The translations under genes and the position numbers were made by a program. Shown here in pieces: positions 39,147 through 49,253 of a stretch of 64,000 nt of DNA. The notes under the pieces are model-generated. The model saw only the letters and a list, made by a program, of their open reading frames with translations. It was not told the origin of the DNA and searched no databases. This stretch comes from Microbacterium testaceum StLB037 (GTDB taxonomy: Bacteria; Actinomycetota; Actinomycetes; Actinomycetales; Microbacteriaceae): assembly GCF_900104345.1 (NCBI RefSeq), contig NZ_FNJN01000003.1, positions 186,001 to 250,000 on the forward strand, given 5' to 3'. Position 1 is the first letter of the stretch; every line of letters starts with the position of its first letter.

Positions 39147-39905
39147 TTACTCGTCGTTCTCGAGCTCGGCCTGCACCTCGGCGCTCATGTCGAAGTTGGT
39201 GTAGACGTTCTGCACGTCGTCGCTGTCTTCGAGGGCGTCGATGAGGCGGAACACCTTGCGAGCGGTGTCGGCGTCGACCTCGACCTTGAGCGAGGGCACG
39301 AACTCGACGTCGGCCGAGTCGTACTCGATGCCGGCATCCTGCAGGGCGGAGCGCACCGACACCAGGTCGGAGGCCTCGGTGATGACGCCGAAGCCGTCGC
39401 CGTGCGGCTCGACCTCTTCGGCGCCCGCCTCGAGGACGGCGAGCATGACGTCGTCTTCGGTGGTGCCCTCGGAGGGGACGACGATGACGCCCTTGCGGCT
39501 GAAGTTGTAGGCGACGCTGCCCGGGTCGGCGAGGGTGCCGCCGTTACGGCTGAGAGCGGTGCGCACCTCGGCCGCGGCGCGGTTCTTGTTGTCGGTCAGA
39601 CACTCGATGAGGAAGGCGACGCCGTTGGGGCCGTATCCCTCGTACATGATCGACGAGTACTCGACGGCTTCGCCGCCGATACCGGCACCGCGCTTGATCG
39701 CGCGATCGATGTTGTCTTTGGGGACCGAGGTCTTCTTCGCCTTGAGGACGGCGTCGAAGAGGGTGGGGTTGCCCTGGAGGTCGGCTCCACCGAGCTTCGC
39801 CGCGACCTCGATGTTCTTGATGAGCTTGGCCCACGACTTGGCGCGACGGGAGTCGATGACCGCCTTCTTGTGCTTGGTCGTGGCCCATTTGGAGTGTCCG
39901 GACAT
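39147..39905 (-). CDS. yebC: YebC/PmpR-family transcription/translation regulator
   Basis: 252 residues starting [30 protein letters not shown], the unmistakable YebC N-terminus, with [24 protein letters not shown] in the middle. Family members act as transcription factors or, more recently, in relieving stalled translation at proline runs. GGAAG precedes the ATG, and TAGACT 10-15 nt above could serve as -10 of a very short leader. The ruvC genes lie immediately downstream, pdxT upstream. Confidence 0.95.
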   Translation of the reverse strand: MSGHSKWATTKHKKAVIDSRRAKSWAKLIKNIEVAAKLGGADLQGNPTLFDAVLKAKKTSVPKDNIDRAIKRGAGIGGEAVEYSSIMYEGYGPNGVAFLIECLTDNKNRAAAEVRTALSRNGGTLADPGSVAYNFSRKGVIVVPSEGTTEDDVMLAVLEAGAEEVEPHGDGFGVITEASDLVSVRSALQDAGIEYDSADVEFVPSLKVEVDADTARKVFRLIDALEDSDDVQNVYTNFDMSAEVQAELENDE

Positions 39906-39915
39906 AGCTTCCAGT

Positions 39916-40536
39916 CTAGAGCGCGGGCACGCTCATCCCGCGTCTGCTCGTGACGTGGTCCAGGAACCGCTCGTGGAAGCGCGTCTCCCCCGTCGATTCG
40001 GGGTGGAATGCGGTGCCCATCAGCACGCCCTGCTCGATCGCCACGACGCGCCCATCGGGGAGGGATGCCAGGGGCTCGGCATCCGGTCCCCATTCGACGA
40101 CCGCGGGCGCCCGGATGAATGCTGCGTGCATCGGCGGCTCGCCCAGGACGGGCACGTCGAGCTCGGTCTCGAACGACGCGGTCTGGCTGCCGAAGGCGTT
40201 GCGCGCGACGCGCGCGTCGATGCCGCCGAACGTCTGCTGGCCCGTGATCGCGCCGTCGATGCGGTCGGCGAGCAGGATGAGCCCCGCGCACGTGCCGTAC
40301 ATGGGCATGCCGTCGGCGATCGCCGCGCGGATCGGGTCGAACAGACCGAAGGCGCGGGCGAGCTTGTCAATCACGCTCGACTCGCCGCCGGGGAGGACCA
40401 GGCCCTCCACGGCGGCGAGCTCGTCGGGTCGACGCACGGGCTGCGCGTCGGCGCCGAGCCCGCGCAGCACGGCGAGGTGCTCGCGCACGTCGCCCTGCAG
40501 CGCGAGCACTCCGACGCGAGGGGTGTTACCAACCAC
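39916..40536 (-). CDS. pdxT: pyridoxal 5'-phosphate synthase glutaminase subunit
   Basis: 206-residue class I glutamine amidotransferase feeding ammonia to PdxS. It begins [14 protein letters not shown] and has the [10 protein letters not shown] oxyanion loop, nucleophile Cys in [11 protein letters not shown], and the His/Glu pair in GTAFHPES. The GTG start at 40536 overlaps pdxS by 11 nt, so the two subunits are coupled. The deoxyxylulose-independent PLP pathway is implied. Confidence 0.95.
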   Translation of the reverse strand: MVGNTPRVGVLALQGDVREHLAVLRGLGADAQPVRRPDELAAVEGLVLPGGESSVIDKLARAFGLFDPIRAAIADGMPMYGTCAGLILLADRIDGAITGQQTFGGIDARVARNAFGSQTASFETELDVPVLGEPPMHAAFIRAPAVVEWGPDAEPLASLPDGRVVAIEQGVLMGTAFHPESTGETRFHERFLDHVTSRRGMSVPAL

Positions 40537-41416
40537 GCTCGGCCAGGCGGTGCGGGGCGGGGAGGTCGGCGACGTTGATGCCGACCATCGCCTCGCCGAG
40601 TCCGCGCGACGCCTCGGCCACGACCTTGGGGTCGTCGTGGAAGGTCGTCGCCTTCACGATGGCCGCTGCGCGCTGTGCGGGGTTGCCCGACTTGAAGATG
40701 CCGGAGCCCACGAACACGCCGTCGGCGCCGAGCTGCATCATCATGGCGGCGTCGGCCGGAGTGGCCACTCCCCCGGCGGTGAAGAGCACGACGGGCAGCT
40801 CGCCGGTCTCGGCGACCTCGGCGACGAGGTCGTAGGGCGCCTGCAGCTCCTTCGCCGCGACGTAGAGCTCGTCCTTGGTCTTGGCGCGCAGGGCGTTGAT
40901 CTCGCTGCGGATCGTGCGGATGTGCTTGGTCGCCTCCGACACGTCGCCCGTGCCGGCCTCGCCCTTGGAACGGATCATCGCCGCGCCCTCGGTGATGCGA
41001 CGCAGGGCCTCGCCGAGGTTGGTCGCCCCGCAGACGAAGGGGATGGTGAAGTTCCACTTGTCGATGTGGTTGACGTAGTCGGCGGGCGAGAGCACCTCGG
41101 ACTCGTCGATGTAGTCGACGCCGAGCTCCTGCAGGATCTGCGCCTCGACGAAGTGGCCGATGCGGGCCTTCGCCATGACGGGGATCGAGACCGAGGCGAT
41201 GATGTCGTCGATCAGGTCGGGGTCGCTCATGCGCGCGACGCCGCCCTGGGCGCGGATGTCGGCGGGCACGCGCTCGAGCGCCATGACGGCGACGGCGCCG
41301 GCGTCTTCGGCGATGCGCGCCTGCTCGGCGGTGACGACGTCCATGATCACGCCGCCCTTGAGCATCTCGGCGAGACCGCGCTTGACGCGGGAGGTTCCGG
41401 TGTCGGTCATGTCCAC
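40526..41416 (-). CDS. pdxS: pyridoxal 5'-phosphate synthase lyase subunit
   Basis: 296-residue (beta/alpha)8 enzyme that makes PLP from ribose 5-phosphate, glyceraldehyde 3-phosphate and ammonia. It shows [17 protein letters not shown] near the N-terminus, [25 protein letters not shown] with the catalytic Lys, and the [27 protein letters not shown] motif. Divergent from pdxR across a 111-bp region with a palindrome at 41466-41479, so PdxR probably controls it. Confidence 0.97.
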   Translation of the reverse strand: MDMTDTGTSRVKRGLAEMLKGGVIMDVVTAEQARIAEDAGAVAVMALERVPADIRAQGGVARMSDPDLIDDIIASVSIPVMAKARIGHFVEAQILQELGVDYIDESEVLSPADYVNHIDKWNFTIPFVCGATNLGEALRRITEGAAMIRSKGEAGTGDVSEATKHIRTIRSEINALRAKTKDELYVAAKELQAPYDLVAEVAETGELPVVLFTAGGVATPADAAMMMQLGADGVFVGSGIFKSGNPAQRAAAIVKATTFHDDPKVVAEASRGLGEAMVGINVADLPAPHRLAERGW

Positions 41417-41465
41417 TCCGTTCCGCGCCGTGCGGCGCGTGCTTCCGCGCTTCGGGGCGCGATCA

Positions 41466-41479
41466 TTGGCTTAGGCCAA
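41466..41479. promoter_or_regulatory. palindrome in the pdxS-pdxR divergent promoter
   Basis: TTGGCTTAGGCCAA: perfect 5-bp arms TTGGC/GCCAA around TTAG. It lies 50 bp upstream of pdxS and 49 bp upstream of pdxR, centred between the two promoters. MocR-type regulators such as PdxR bind dyad or direct-repeat elements in exactly this location. A TAGGCT hexamer near 41501 may be the pdxR -10. Confidence 0.55.
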
Positions 41480-41527
41480 ACCGTAGCACGGCTCAGGACA
41501 TAGGCTGTTCGTGACCCAGGGGGGCCT

Positions 41528-42868
41528 ATGACCATCGACATCACCGGGCGTTCGGCATCGGCCATCGCCGCTGATCTGCGCGAGCGCATCGAGCGCGGCG
41601 AGCTCCCTCCAGGCACGCTGCTGCCCTCCGTGCGCGCCGTCGCCGGCGACCTCGGCGTCAACCGCAACACCGTCGTCGCCGCCTACCGGCAACTCGCCCA
41701 GGCCGGATTAGTCGAGGCTCGCGGCCGAAGCGGCACGCGCGTTGCGGACCGCACGGCCGTCGCGCAGGAGGGGTACGCGCCCGACACGGTGCTGCGCGAC
41801 GTGGGCACCGGCAACCCCGACCCCGCACTCATCCCCGACCCGACGGCCGCCCTGGCGCGCTCAGCCCGACCGGTCCTCTACGGCGAGCCGGTTATCGACC
41901 CGGGCCTGGAGGCGTGGGCCCGCGGCTGGATGTCCGACCACCTCCCCCACGACGACCTGCTGATCACCGTGACGAGCGGCGCGAGCGATGCGATCGAGCG
42001 CCTGCTCGCCCAGGCCCTGCAGCGCGACGACGCCGTGGCGCTCGAAGACCCGTGCTTCCTCTCGGCCCTGCACACGGTCCGCACCGGCGGGTACCGTGCG
42101 GTTCCGGTGGCGGTGGATGCCGAGGGCATGACCGTCGACGGGCTGCGCGCGGCCCTGGACGCCGGCGTTCGCGCGGTGATCTGCACGCCCCGCGCGCACA
42201 ACCCCACGGGGGCCAGTCTCAGCGCCGAACGCGCCGCGGCGCTGCGCGACGTCCTCGCGGAGCACCCCTACGTCCTCGTGATCGAGGACGACCACTTCTC
42301 CCTGCTGTCCCGCGCTCCCCTGCACTCCGTCATCGGGCCCGCGCAGCGCCGATGGGCGCGTATCCGCTCGATGTCGAAGTTCCTCGGACCCGACACGTGC
42401 CTCGCCGTCACGGCATCCGATCCCGACACCGCCGACGGCCTCGCCGTACGCCTCACGCCCGGCACCACCTGGGTGAGCCACATCCTGCAGCGCATGACCC
42501 TCGCCCTCGTCACCGACGACGCCGTGCGCGCCGGAATCGAGGCGGCCGCCGAGCATTACGCCGCGCGCAACGCGGCGTTCGCGGCCGCCCTCACCGAGCG
42601 GGGGCTACCGGTGTCCCCGGGCGACGGTCTCAACCTGTGGGTGCCGCTGCCGGTTCCGGCCGCGGTGGTGCGTGAAGAGCTCATGCGCCGCGGATGGCTG
42701 GTGCGCGAGGGGGATCCGTTCTTCCTCTCCCCCGACCCGGCCGGCGCGTTCCTGCGCTTGACCGTCCACGACCTCGACGAGACCTCGGCCGAAGCCCTTG
42801 CCGACGACCTCGCGCGTGCCGCGGGCGTGCTTCGCGGATCAGGAGGAAGTGGGAGGATCGACGCATGA
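41528..42868 (+). CDS. pdxR: MocR-family (GntR/aminotransferase) regulator of vitamin B6 genes
   Basis: 446 residues: an N-terminal winged helix (IAADLRERIERGELPPGTLLPSVRAVAGDLGVNRNTV, about residues 12-48) joined to a fold-type I aminotransferase-like PLP domain, with the Schiff-base Lys in RSMSKFLGPD near 282. Such proteins sense PLP or pyridoxal and activate PLP synthesis genes (PdxR) or regulate pyridoxal kinase (PtsJ). Here it is divergent from pdxS-pdxT and coupled by ATGA to pdxY, so both roles are plausible. It starts 3 codons after GGGGGCC. Confidence 0.87.
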   Translation: MTIDITGRSASAIAADLRERIERGELPPGTLLPSVRAVAGDLGVNRNTVVAAYRQLAQAGLVEARGRSGTRVADRTAVAQEGYAPDTVLRDVGTGNPDPALIPDPTAALARSARPVLYGEPVIDPGLEAWARGWMSDHLPHDDLLITVTSGASDAIERLLAQALQRDDAVALEDPCFLSALHTVRTGGYRAVPVAVDAEGMTVDGLRAALDAGVRAVICTPRAHNPTGASLSAERAAALRDVLAEHPYVLVIEDDHFSLLSRAPLHSVIGPAQRRWARIRSMSKFLGPDTCLAVTASDPDTADGLAVRLTPGTTWVSHILQRMTLALVTDDAVRAGIEAAAEHYAARNAAFAAALTERGLPVSPGDGLNLWVPLPVPAAVVREELMRRGWLVREGDPFFLSPDPAGAFLRLTVHDLDETSAEALADDLARAAGVLRGSGGSGRIDA

Positions 42869-43716
42869 AGGTTCTCTCGATCCAGTCGGCCGTCGCGTTC
42901 GGACACGTCGGCAACTCCGCCGCCGTCTTCCCCCTGCAGCGCATCGGCGTCGAGGTGCTACCGGTGTACACCGTGAACTTCTCCAACCACACCGGCTACG
43001 GCGCGTGGCGCGGTCCGCTCATCGCCCCCGATGACGTCGCCGCCGTGATCCAGGGCATCGAAGACCGCGGCGTCTTCCCCGAAATCGACGTGGTGCTTTC
43101 GGGATACCAGGGCGGCGAGGGCATCGCCGACGTCATCATCGACGCGGTCGCGCGGGTGAAGAAGGCGAACCCGGATGCCGTGTACGCCTGCGACCCCGTC
43201 ATGGGCAACGCCAAATCGGGGTGCTTCGTGGCGCCCGCGATCCCGGTGCTGCTGCGCGAGCGCGTCGTGCCGGTCGCCGACATCCTGACCCCGAATCAGT
43301 TCGAGCTCGGCTTCCTCACCGACACCGAGCCCGGCAGCATCGACTCGACGCTCGAGTCCGCCGACATGCTGCGCGCCCGCGGCCCGCGGACGGTGCTCGT
43401 CACGAGCGTTGAGCGCCCCGACCGCGCGCCCGACACCATCGAGATGATGGTCGTCGACGATGCCGGGGCGTGGATCGTGCAGACGCCCCTGATCCCCATG
43501 AAGGCGAACGGCTCGGGGGACGTCACGGCGGCGCTGTTCACGGCGCACTACCGCCGCACCGGCGACGCAGCCGATGCGCTCGCGCGCACGGCATCCAGCG
43601 TCTTCGACCTGCTCTCGAACACGTTCGAGGCCGGCTCGCGCGAACTCCGACTCGTGGAATCGCAGGAGGCGTACGCGCACCCGCGCCTGCAGTTCGCCGT
43701 CCGTCAGGTGCGTTGA
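42865..43716 (+). CDS. pdxY: pyridoxal kinase
   Basis: 283-residue ribokinase-fold kinase salvaging pyridoxal to PLP. It starts MKVLSIQSAVAFGHVGNSAAVFPLQRIG, has NFSNHTGYGAWRG, YACDPVMG and the catalytic/anion-hole motif KANGSGDVTAALF. Its ATG overlaps the pdxR stop by 4 nt, so regulator and kinase are cotranslated. It provides PLP salvage next to the de novo genes. Confidence 0.93.
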   Translation: MKVLSIQSAVAFGHVGNSAAVFPLQRIGVEVLPVYTVNFSNHTGYGAWRGPLIAPDDVAAVIQGIEDRGVFPEIDVVLSGYQGGEGIADVIIDAVARVKKANPDAVYACDPVMGNAKSGCFVAPAIPVLLRERVVPVADILTPNQFELGFLTDTEPGSIDSTLESADMLRARGPRTVLVTSVERPDRAPDTIEMMVVDDAGAWIVQTPLIPMKANGSGDVTAALFTAHYRRTGDAADALARTASSVFDLLSNTFEAGSRELRLVESQEAYAHPRLQFAVRQVR

Positions 43717-43744
43717 GCCGAGGCGCGAGCGCCGGACCTCAGGC

Positions 43745-44350
43745 TCAGCCCCCGTAGACCTCTTGGTAGGCGGCGAGCCACTGCTCGCCGTCCGCGGGGC
43801 ACATGAAGGTCGCGCCGAAGACCATGACGCTCGCGATCGGCTTCTCGGCCTGCGTGCGCGCGGCGCCCTGGAGGTCGCTCGGAATGAGCTGGGCGAACAG
43901 CGGCGAGGTGGCCACGTGCGTGCTCATGGTCGTGGCGTCGATCTGGTGGCGATTCAGGATCGCCGTCTCGCACGCGTCGCCCGCCAGGGCGAGGGCGAGG
44001 CTCTCGTCAGTCGCCGTCCACGTCGACCCCTGCTGCTCGACGTAGGCGCGCTGCTCGGCGATGAACTCCTTCTGGGCGGGCGTCACCGCGACCAGGGGGG
44101 AACCGTCCATCGGGAGCTGCTGCTCGCGGAAGTACTCCTCGCGCTCCGCGAAGACGTCGCCGACGTCGTCGGGGTCGACCGTGGTCGACTCCTCGGGCGC
44201 GGGACTCTGCGCCGCGTCCGGAGCGGACGTCGGCCGCCCCTCGGCACCGTCCGGCCCCAGGGGGCTCGGCAGCGGGATGCACGCCGTCGTCGCGAGGAGC
44301 ACGGCAGCGAGAGTGAGGGAGAGAACCAGAGGGCGAGTCCGAGCGTTCAT
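43745..44350 (-). CDS. secreted lipoprotein of unknown function
   Basis: 201 residues with a type II signal peptide: MNARTRPLVLSLTLAAVLLATTACIPLP, lipobox LATTAC with Cys24. After a Pro/Ser/Asp-rich linker comes a domain with two further cysteines (DACETAIL and FMCPADG), possibly a disulfide, resembling DUF732-type small secreted folds only in general. ATG at 44350, weak ribosome binding site. It follows the HIT gene on the same strand after 57 nt and is convergent with pdxY. Confidence 0.78.
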   Translation of the reverse strand: MNARTRPLVLSLTLAAVLLATTACIPLPSPLGPDGAEGRPTSAPDAAQSPAPEESTTVDPDDVGDVFAEREEYFREQQLPMDGSPLVAVTPAQKEFIAEQRAYVEQQGSTWTATDESLALALAGDACETAILNRHQIDATTMSTHVATSPLFAQLIPSDLQGAARTQAEKPIASVMVFGATFMCPADGEQWLAAYQEVYGG

Positions 44351-44406
44351 ACCGTCACGGTAGCGAGAACGCCCGGCCCGGGAGTGGGGCTTGTGGATAA
44401 CCCGTT

Positions 44407-45027
44407 TCACACTTCCCAGGCGTCGGCGACCGCCTGGCGAACGTCGCCGAGCAGCTGCGGCAGGGCCTTGGTCTTCGCGATGATGGGGAAGAAATTGGCA
44501 TCCGACGCCCACCGGGGAACGATGTGCTGGTGCAGGTGCGCGTCGACACCCGCCCCCGCGATCGCTCCCTGGTTCATACCGAGGTTGAAGCCGTCGCAGT
44601 TCGACACCGCGCGCAGCACCCTCATGCCGCGCTGGGTGAGCGCGCCGATCTCGGCGACCTCTTCGTCGGTGGCCTGGTCGTACGTCGCGATGTGGCGGTA
44701 CGGGCACACCAGCAGGTGACCGGAGTTGTACGGGAACAGGTTCAGCAGCACGTACGCCGTCTTCCCCCGCGCGACGATCAGCCCGTCCTCGTCGCTCTTG
44801 TCGGGCGCGGCGCAGAACGGACAGGTCTTCTCCATCGGCTCGCGCCCGGCCGAGATGTAGGCCATGCGGTGCGGCGTCCACAGGCGCTGGAACTCGTCGG
44901 GCACGCCGGGAAGGGTCGCGGCGTCGACGAGTTCCGCATCGGTCGTGTGCGATCCGGACCCGTCGACGGCGCGCGTCGTAGCGGAATCCGACGACGAGCC
45001 CGCCCCGACGGCATCCGGATCGCTCAT
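44407..45027 (-). CDS. HIT-domain protein, likely Ap4A phosphorylase/hydrolase
   Basis: 206 residues. The HIT catalytic motif HLHQHIVPRW is near residues 164-173, with a CPFC segment near 69-72 that probably binds zinc, and LNLFPYNSGHLLV before it. It closely matches the position and look of the mycobacterial thrS-linked HIT protein (Rv2613c, an Ap4A phosphorylase). About 45 N-terminal residues are disordered. The ATG overlaps the thrS stop as TGATG, so it is coupled to thrS. In mycobacteria pgsA follows; here a lipoprotein gene does. Confidence 0.88.
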   Translation of the reverse strand: MSDPDAVGAGSSSDSATTRAVDGSGSHTTDAELVDAATLPGVPDEFQRLWTPHRMAYISAGREPMEKTCPFCAAPDKSDEDGLIVARGKTAYVLLNLFPYNSGHLLVCPYRHIATYDQATDEEVAEIGALTQRGMRVLRAVSNCDGFNLGMNQGAIAGAGVDAHLHQHIVPRWASDANFFPIIAKTKALPQLLGDVRQAVADAWEV

Positions 45028-47012
45028 CACGCCAGGTCCTCCGCGGTGTTCACGAGGGTGCGCTGGGCGATCGCGCCCGTGATGCGCGCGACGGCCTCAT
45101 CGACCGGGATGCCGTTGAGCTGCGTGCCGTCGCGGAAGCGGAACGAGACCGTGCCGTTGGAGCGGTCCTGCTCTCCAGCGATCAGCATGAGCGGCACCTT
45201 CTGCGTGGTGTGCGTGCGGATCTTCTTCTGCATGCGGTCGTCGCTGTGGTCGGCCTCGGCGCGCACGCCCTTGGTCTTGAGGTCGGCGACGATGCCCTGC
45301 AGGTAGTCGCCGTACTCGGCGGCCACCGGAACGGCCACGACCTGCATGGGGGCGAGCCACACCGGGAACGCGCCAGCGTAGTGCTCGAGCAGGATCGCGA
45401 AGAAGCGCTCGACCGAGCCGAAGAGGGCGCGGTGGATCATCACGGGGCGGTGCTTCTCGCCGTCGGGGCCGGTGTACTCGAGCTCGAAGCGCTCGGGCTG
45501 GTTGAAGTCGAGCTGGATGGTCGACATCTGCCAGGTGCGCCCGATCGCGTCGCGCGCCTGCACCGAGATCTTGGGGCCGTAGAACGCGGCCCCACCCGGG
45601 TCGGGCACGAGCTCGAGGCCCGACGCCTCGGCGACCTCGCGGAGTGTCTCGGTCGCCTCGGTCCAGAGGGCGTCGTCGCCGATGAACTTCGGGTTGCCCT
45701 CCTCCTTCGTCGACAGCTCGAGGTAGAAGTCGTTCAGGCCGTAGTCGCGCAGGGTCTGCAGCACGAAGTCGAGGCTGTGGGTCAGCTCGCCCTTCACCTG
45801 GTCGGCGGTGACGTAGATGTGGGTGTCGTCCTGGGTCATGCCGCGCACGCGCGTGAGGCCCGAGAGAGTTCCGCTCTTCTCGTAGCGGTACACCGATCCG
45901 AACTCGCTCAGGCGCAGCGGCAGCTCGCGGTAGCTGCGTCCGCGCGAGCGGAAGATCAGATTGTGGAACGGGCAGTTCATGGGCTTGAGGTAGTACTCCT
46001 GGCCCTCGCGCGAGACGTGCCCGTCGGCATCCGTCACCTCGTCGAGCACCATCGGGGGGTACATGCCGTCGGCGTACCACTGCAGGTGGCCGCTCGTCAT
46101 GAACAGGTCGCCCTTGGTGATGTGCGGGGTGTTCACGACCTCGTAGCCGCTCGCGAGCAGGCGCTCGCGCATGTAACGCTCGATCTCGTGGCGGATGATG
46201 CCGCCCTTGGGATGGAACACCGACAGCCCCGGACCGATCTCGTCGGGGAACGAGAAGAGGTCGAGCTCCTTGCCGAGTTTGCGGTGGTCGCGCTTGGCCG
46301 CCTCTTCGAGGCGGTGCTGGTAGGCGCGCAGTTCGTCCTTGGTGGGCCATGCGGTGCCGTAGATGCGCTGCAGCTGGGGGTTCTTCTCGCTGCCGCGCCA
46401 GTAGGCGCCGGCGATGCGGGTGAGGTCCCAGCCGTTGCCGATGAGGCGCGTGCCGGGCACGTGGGGTCCGCGGCACAGGTCTTTCCACGCGGTCTCGCCG
46501 TCGCGGGTGACGTTGTCGTAGATGGTCAGCTCGCCGGCGCCGACCTCGACGGACGCGCCCTCCGCGGCCTCGGCCGAGCCGCCCTTGAGCCCGATGAGCT
46601 CGAGCTTGAACGGCTCGTCGGCCAGCTCGGCGCGGGCCTCGTCGTCGGTGACGACGCGACGCACGAAGCGCTGGTTCTCGCGGACGATGCGCTCCATCTC
46701 CTTCTTGATGACCTTGAGGTCGTCAGGGGTGAAGGGCTCGTCGACCTGGAAGTCGTAGTAGAAGCCGTCGGTGACGGGCGGGCCGATGCCCAGGTTGGCC
46801 TGGGGCTTGACACGCTGCACGGCCTGCGCGAGGACGTGTGCGGTCGAGTGGCGCAGGATCGAGAGGCCGTCGGCGCTGTCGATCGTGACCGGCTCCACCT
46901 GGTCGTCGGCCGTCACGGTCGTGGCCAGGTCTTTCAACTCCCCGTTGACGCGCAGAGCGACGACCGAACGGTCGGGGAAGAGGGCGAAGCCATCGGCGGG
47001 GAAATCAGTCAC
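45027..47012 (-). CDS. thrS: threonine-tRNA ligase
   Basis: 661-residue class II synthetase. A TGS domain at about 1-65 ([17 protein letters not shown]) is followed by the editing-type N2 domain with [11 protein letters not shown] and the catalytic core with [25 protein letters not shown] (motif 2) and [11 protein letters not shown] (motif 3). The start is GTG at 47010-47012, with AGGAG 7 nt upstream; an ATG inside that leader runs into a stop. It is divergent from the transporter gene at 47096. Confidence 0.97.
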   Translation of the reverse strand: MTDFPADGFALFPDRSVVALRVNGELKDLATTVTADDQVEPVTIDSADGLSILRHSTAHVLAQAVQRVKPQANLGIGPPVTDGFYYDFQVDEPFTPDDLKVIKKEMERIVRENQRFVRRVVTDDEARAELADEPFKLELIGLKGGSAEAAEGASVEVGAGELTIYDNVTRDGETAWKDLCRGPHVPGTRLIGNGWDLTRIAGAYWRGSEKNPQLQRIYGTAWPTKDELRAYQHRLEEAAKRDHRKLGKELDLFSFPDEIGPGLSVFHPKGGIIRHEIERYMRERLLASGYEVVNTPHITKGDLFMTSGHLQWYADGMYPPMVLDEVTDADGHVSREGQEYYLKPMNCPFHNLIFRSRGRSYRELPLRLSEFGSVYRYEKSGTLSGLTRVRGMTQDDTHIYVTADQVKGELTHSLDFVLQTLRDYGLNDFYLELSTKEEGNPKFIGDDALWTEATETLREVAEASGLELVPDPGGAAFYGPKISVQARDAIGRTWQMSTIQLDFNQPERFELEYTGPDGEKHRPVMIHRALFGSVERFFAILLEHYAGAFPVWLAPMQVVAVPVAAEYGDYLQGIVADLKTKGVRAEADHSDDRMQKKIRTHTTQKVPLMLIAGEQDRSNGTVSFRFRDGTQLNGIPVDEAVARITGAIAQRTLVNTAEDLA

Positions 47013-47095
47013 AGAACATCTCCTGAAAGGGGTCGTTTCCAGGCTACCGGGCGGGCGTGGTCTCGACGGCACGCAACGTGCCCCATAGTGGAGCG

Positions 47096-48247
47096 GTGAC
47101 TTTGGCCATCATCGGCGGCGTGCTCTGGGTCCTCGGGATCATCGCGCTGCTCACCGGCGTCTTCCCCGCCGACGCCGCTCTCGCCGTCGCCGACCGCGTC
47201 TGGCCCATCCTGCTGTTCGTCGTGGCCGTGACGATCGTCGCCGAACTCGCCTCGAAGGCGGGGCTCTTCGACGTCGTGGCCGCGCGGTTGGCGAAGCTCG
47301 CCCGCGGGCGCACCGCGCTGTTGTGGGTGCTGGTCGTGGCTTTGGCCACCGTCGCCACGGCGTTCCTTTCCCTCGACACCACCGCTGTTCTGTTGACCCC
47401 CGTGGTGGTGGCGATGGCGGTGGCGCGAAAGCTGAATCCGCTCCCCTTCGCGTTCGTCACCGTCGTGCTCGCGAACACCGCGTCTCTGGTGCTGCCGGTG
47501 TCGAACCTGACCAACCTGCTCGCATCCGATGCCCTGGGCGGGGGCCACGACCCCATCGCCTTCCTCGCGCTCCTCGGGCCGTCGGCGCTCATCGCGATCG
47601 TGGTCTCGGTCGTCGTGCTGACGGTCGTGTTCCTCCGCCGGCTGCCGAAGACCTACCCCGATGCGACCGCCCCGGACGTGTCCGACCGCGTCCTCCTGCG
47701 CATCTCCGCGGTGGTGACGGTTGCATTGCTGCCCCTGCTGGTCGTCGGGCTCGAACCGTGGATGCCGGCCACGGCCGCCGCGGTGGTGCTCATCGCGGCG
47801 TTCGCCTGGCGCGCGCCGCGAGCTCTCGGCATCCGTCTGGTGCCCTGGTCGCTGCTGGTGTTCGCGGGGGGCCTGTTCCTCGCCGTCGGGGCGCTCGAGG
47901 CCCTGGGGATCGGGCGCATCACCTCGGTGCTCGCCGGTTCCGGAGATGACCTGGTGTCGCTGTGGCAGCTGGCGGGTGTCGGAGCCCTCGCGGCGAACGG
48001 CATCAACAACCTCCCCGCCTACCTCGCCCTCGAGTCGGTGGCGGGCTCCCCCGCGCGCCTCGCGGCGCTGCTGATCGGCGTGAACGCCGGGCCGATCGTC
48101 ACGCCGTGGGCGTCACTGGCCACCCTCCTCTGGCACGACCGCCTGGTCGCCGCGGGCATCGAGGTGCGGTGGAGTCGGTTCATCCTGCTCGGCGCGATCA
48201 TCGCGCCGCTGATCCTGTTCCTCGGGGTCCTGCCGCTCGTCTGGTGA
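47096..48247 (+). CDS. ArsB/NhaD/SLC13-type ion-transporter-superfamily permease
   Basis: 383 residues with about 10 to 11 hydrophobic segments. It contains [19 protein letters not shown] and [17 protein letters not shown], the conserved inverted-repeat motifs of the arsenite-pump/citrate-transporter superfamily, and a matching late motif [11 protein letters not shown]. The substrate (arsenite, Na+, Mg-citrate or dicarboxylate) cannot be told from sequence. No arsR or arsC is adjacent. GTG start at 47096 after GGAG; the longer frame upstream overlaps the thrS promoter region. It ends 3 bp from the convergent PPOX gene. Confidence 0.85.
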   Translation: MTLAIIGGVLWVLGIIALLTGVFPADAALAVADRVWPILLFVVAVTIVAELASKAGLFDVVAARLAKLARGRTALLWVLVVALATVATAFLSLDTTAVLLTPVVVAMAVARKLNPLPFAFVTVVLANTASLVLPVSNLTNLLASDALGGGHDPIAFLALLGPSALIAIVVSVVVLTVVFLRRLPKTYPDATAPDVSDRVLLRISAVVTVALLPLLVVGLEPWMPATAAAVVLIAAFAWRAPRALGIRLVPWSLLVFAGGLFLAVGALEALGIGRITSVLAGSGDDLVSLWQLAGVGALAANGINNLPAYLALESVAGSPARLAALLIGVNAGPIVTPWASLATLLWHDRLVAAGIEVRWSRFILLGAIIAPLILFLGVLPLVW

Positions 48248-48250
48248 GTG

Positions 48251-48643
48251 TCAGTCCTCGTACGTTCGCGACCAGGCCTTGTGGGGCTCGATGAACCACA
48301 CGGCCAGGCCCGTTCGCAGACCGTACGCCTCGCCGGTGTACAGCCGCGAGATCCGGTCGACGTAGGGCAGGGCCTCGTCGCCGTCGATCCGTTCGACGGC
48401 CACCCCGCGCACGAACGCCATCGAGTAACTGTTGTCGGCGGCGGTGACCGAGACGGCCACGCGCGGGTCACGTTGAAGGTTGCGGTCCTTCAGGGTGTCG
48501 ACCTCGGTGAACAGCATCAGGCGGTCCCCGTCGACTCCGACCCAGAGCGGGATCGAGTGCGGCGACCCGTCGCGCATGAGCGTCGCGAGGTGCGCGACGG
48601 CGTCGGTCTCGAAGTACGGCTTGGTGCGGGTCCAGTCGCTCAT
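48251..48643 (-). CDS. pyridoxamine 5'-phosphate oxidase-fold (PPOX) flavin/F420 protein
   Basis: 130 residues with the split-barrel pattern AHLATLMRDGSPHSIPLWVGVDGDRLMLFT, then TLKDRNLQRDPRVAVSVT, typical of small PPOX-class FMN- or F420-dependent reductases. The substrate is unknown. ATG at 48643 (MSDWTRTK) was chosen over one 33 nt upstream because homologues begin near there. The 3' end abuts the transporter gene with no visible terminator. Confidence 0.82.
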   Translation of the reverse strand: MSDWTRTKPYFETDAVAHLATLMRDGSPHSIPLWVGVDGDRLMLFTEVDTLKDRNLQRDPRVAVSVTAADNSYSMAFVRGVAVERIDGDEALPYVDRISRLYTGEAYGLRTGLAVWFIEPHKAWSRTYED

Positions 48644-48683
48644 GCTCGGTGCAACAGCCGGGGTGGCGGCATCCATTCCCCGG

Positions 48684-49067
48684 TCAGGACCCGACGGAAT
48701 GCGGGGCCTGATCGTTCGGCACCTCGCTGAAGACCATTTCCTCGCGGCGGCTGCTCTCGCGCGGAACGAATTCGTCGGGCTCGGTGACGACGTACAGGCC
48801 GCGGCCGGAGTTCGCGTTGTAGGTCAGCGCGTGCAGCCACGCGGTGCTCAGCTGCGGAGTTCGACTGCCGTGGAATTTGAACACCAGCGACACGTACGGG
48901 TGGATGTAGACCGTCGTGCGCCCCCCGCCCGTGCTGATGTCGTCTTTCCAGGTGAACGGGAAGCTCTCGCCGCGACGCACTTTCGCCATGATCACCGCCT
49001 GCAGGTGCGCGAGCAGCCGGTCCTCGAAATCGACCTTGATGTTGCCGTCGTAGATGAACTTGCCCAT
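48684..49067 (-). CDS. DUF7882-like small protein conserved in Microbacteriaceae
   Basis: 127 residues: MGKFIYDGNIKVDFEDRLLAHLQAVIMAKVRRGESFPFTW, then GRTTVYIHPYVSLVFKF and AWLHALTYNANSGRGLYVV. I recognise this as a family widespread in Microbacteriaceae, often labelled ATP-dependent DNA ligase in databases although it lacks every ligase motif (no KxDG, no nucleotidyltransferase fold). Function unknown; the short basic beta-rich fold could bind nucleic acid or ligand. Preceded by 186 nt without a feature. Confidence 0.72.
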   Translation of the reverse strand: MGKFIYDGNIKVDFEDRLLAHLQAVIMAKVRRGESFPFTWKDDISTGGGRTTVYIHPYVSLVFKFHGSRTPQLSTAWLHALTYNANSGRGLYVVTEPDEFVPRESSRREEMVFSEVPNDQAPHSVGS

Positions 49068-49253
49068 GGTGACTCCCGTCGGTGCCGCCCGCGGCCCGGC
49101 GCCTCTCGGCGAGAAGTCGAACGCGGAGGTCGGGGGGCGGCGACCGCTTTCTCTGCGTGCACCGTCCCTCGGAATCGACGTTCACGCAAACCCCCTTGCG
49201 GGAGATTGCGGTTTCGGGATAAAGCCGGGAGAAAAGCGGAGGGATGCCGCGAA

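Noticed and set aside
47096..48247. Calling the permease an arsenite pump
   Set aside because: The superfamily fold is visible but no arsR, arsC or arsenic motif is adjacent, so the substrate is left open.
48684..49067. Naming this gene an ATP-dependent DNA ligase
   Set aside because: 127 residues with no KxDG motif and no nucleotidyltransferase fold; the name appears to be a propagated annotation error.
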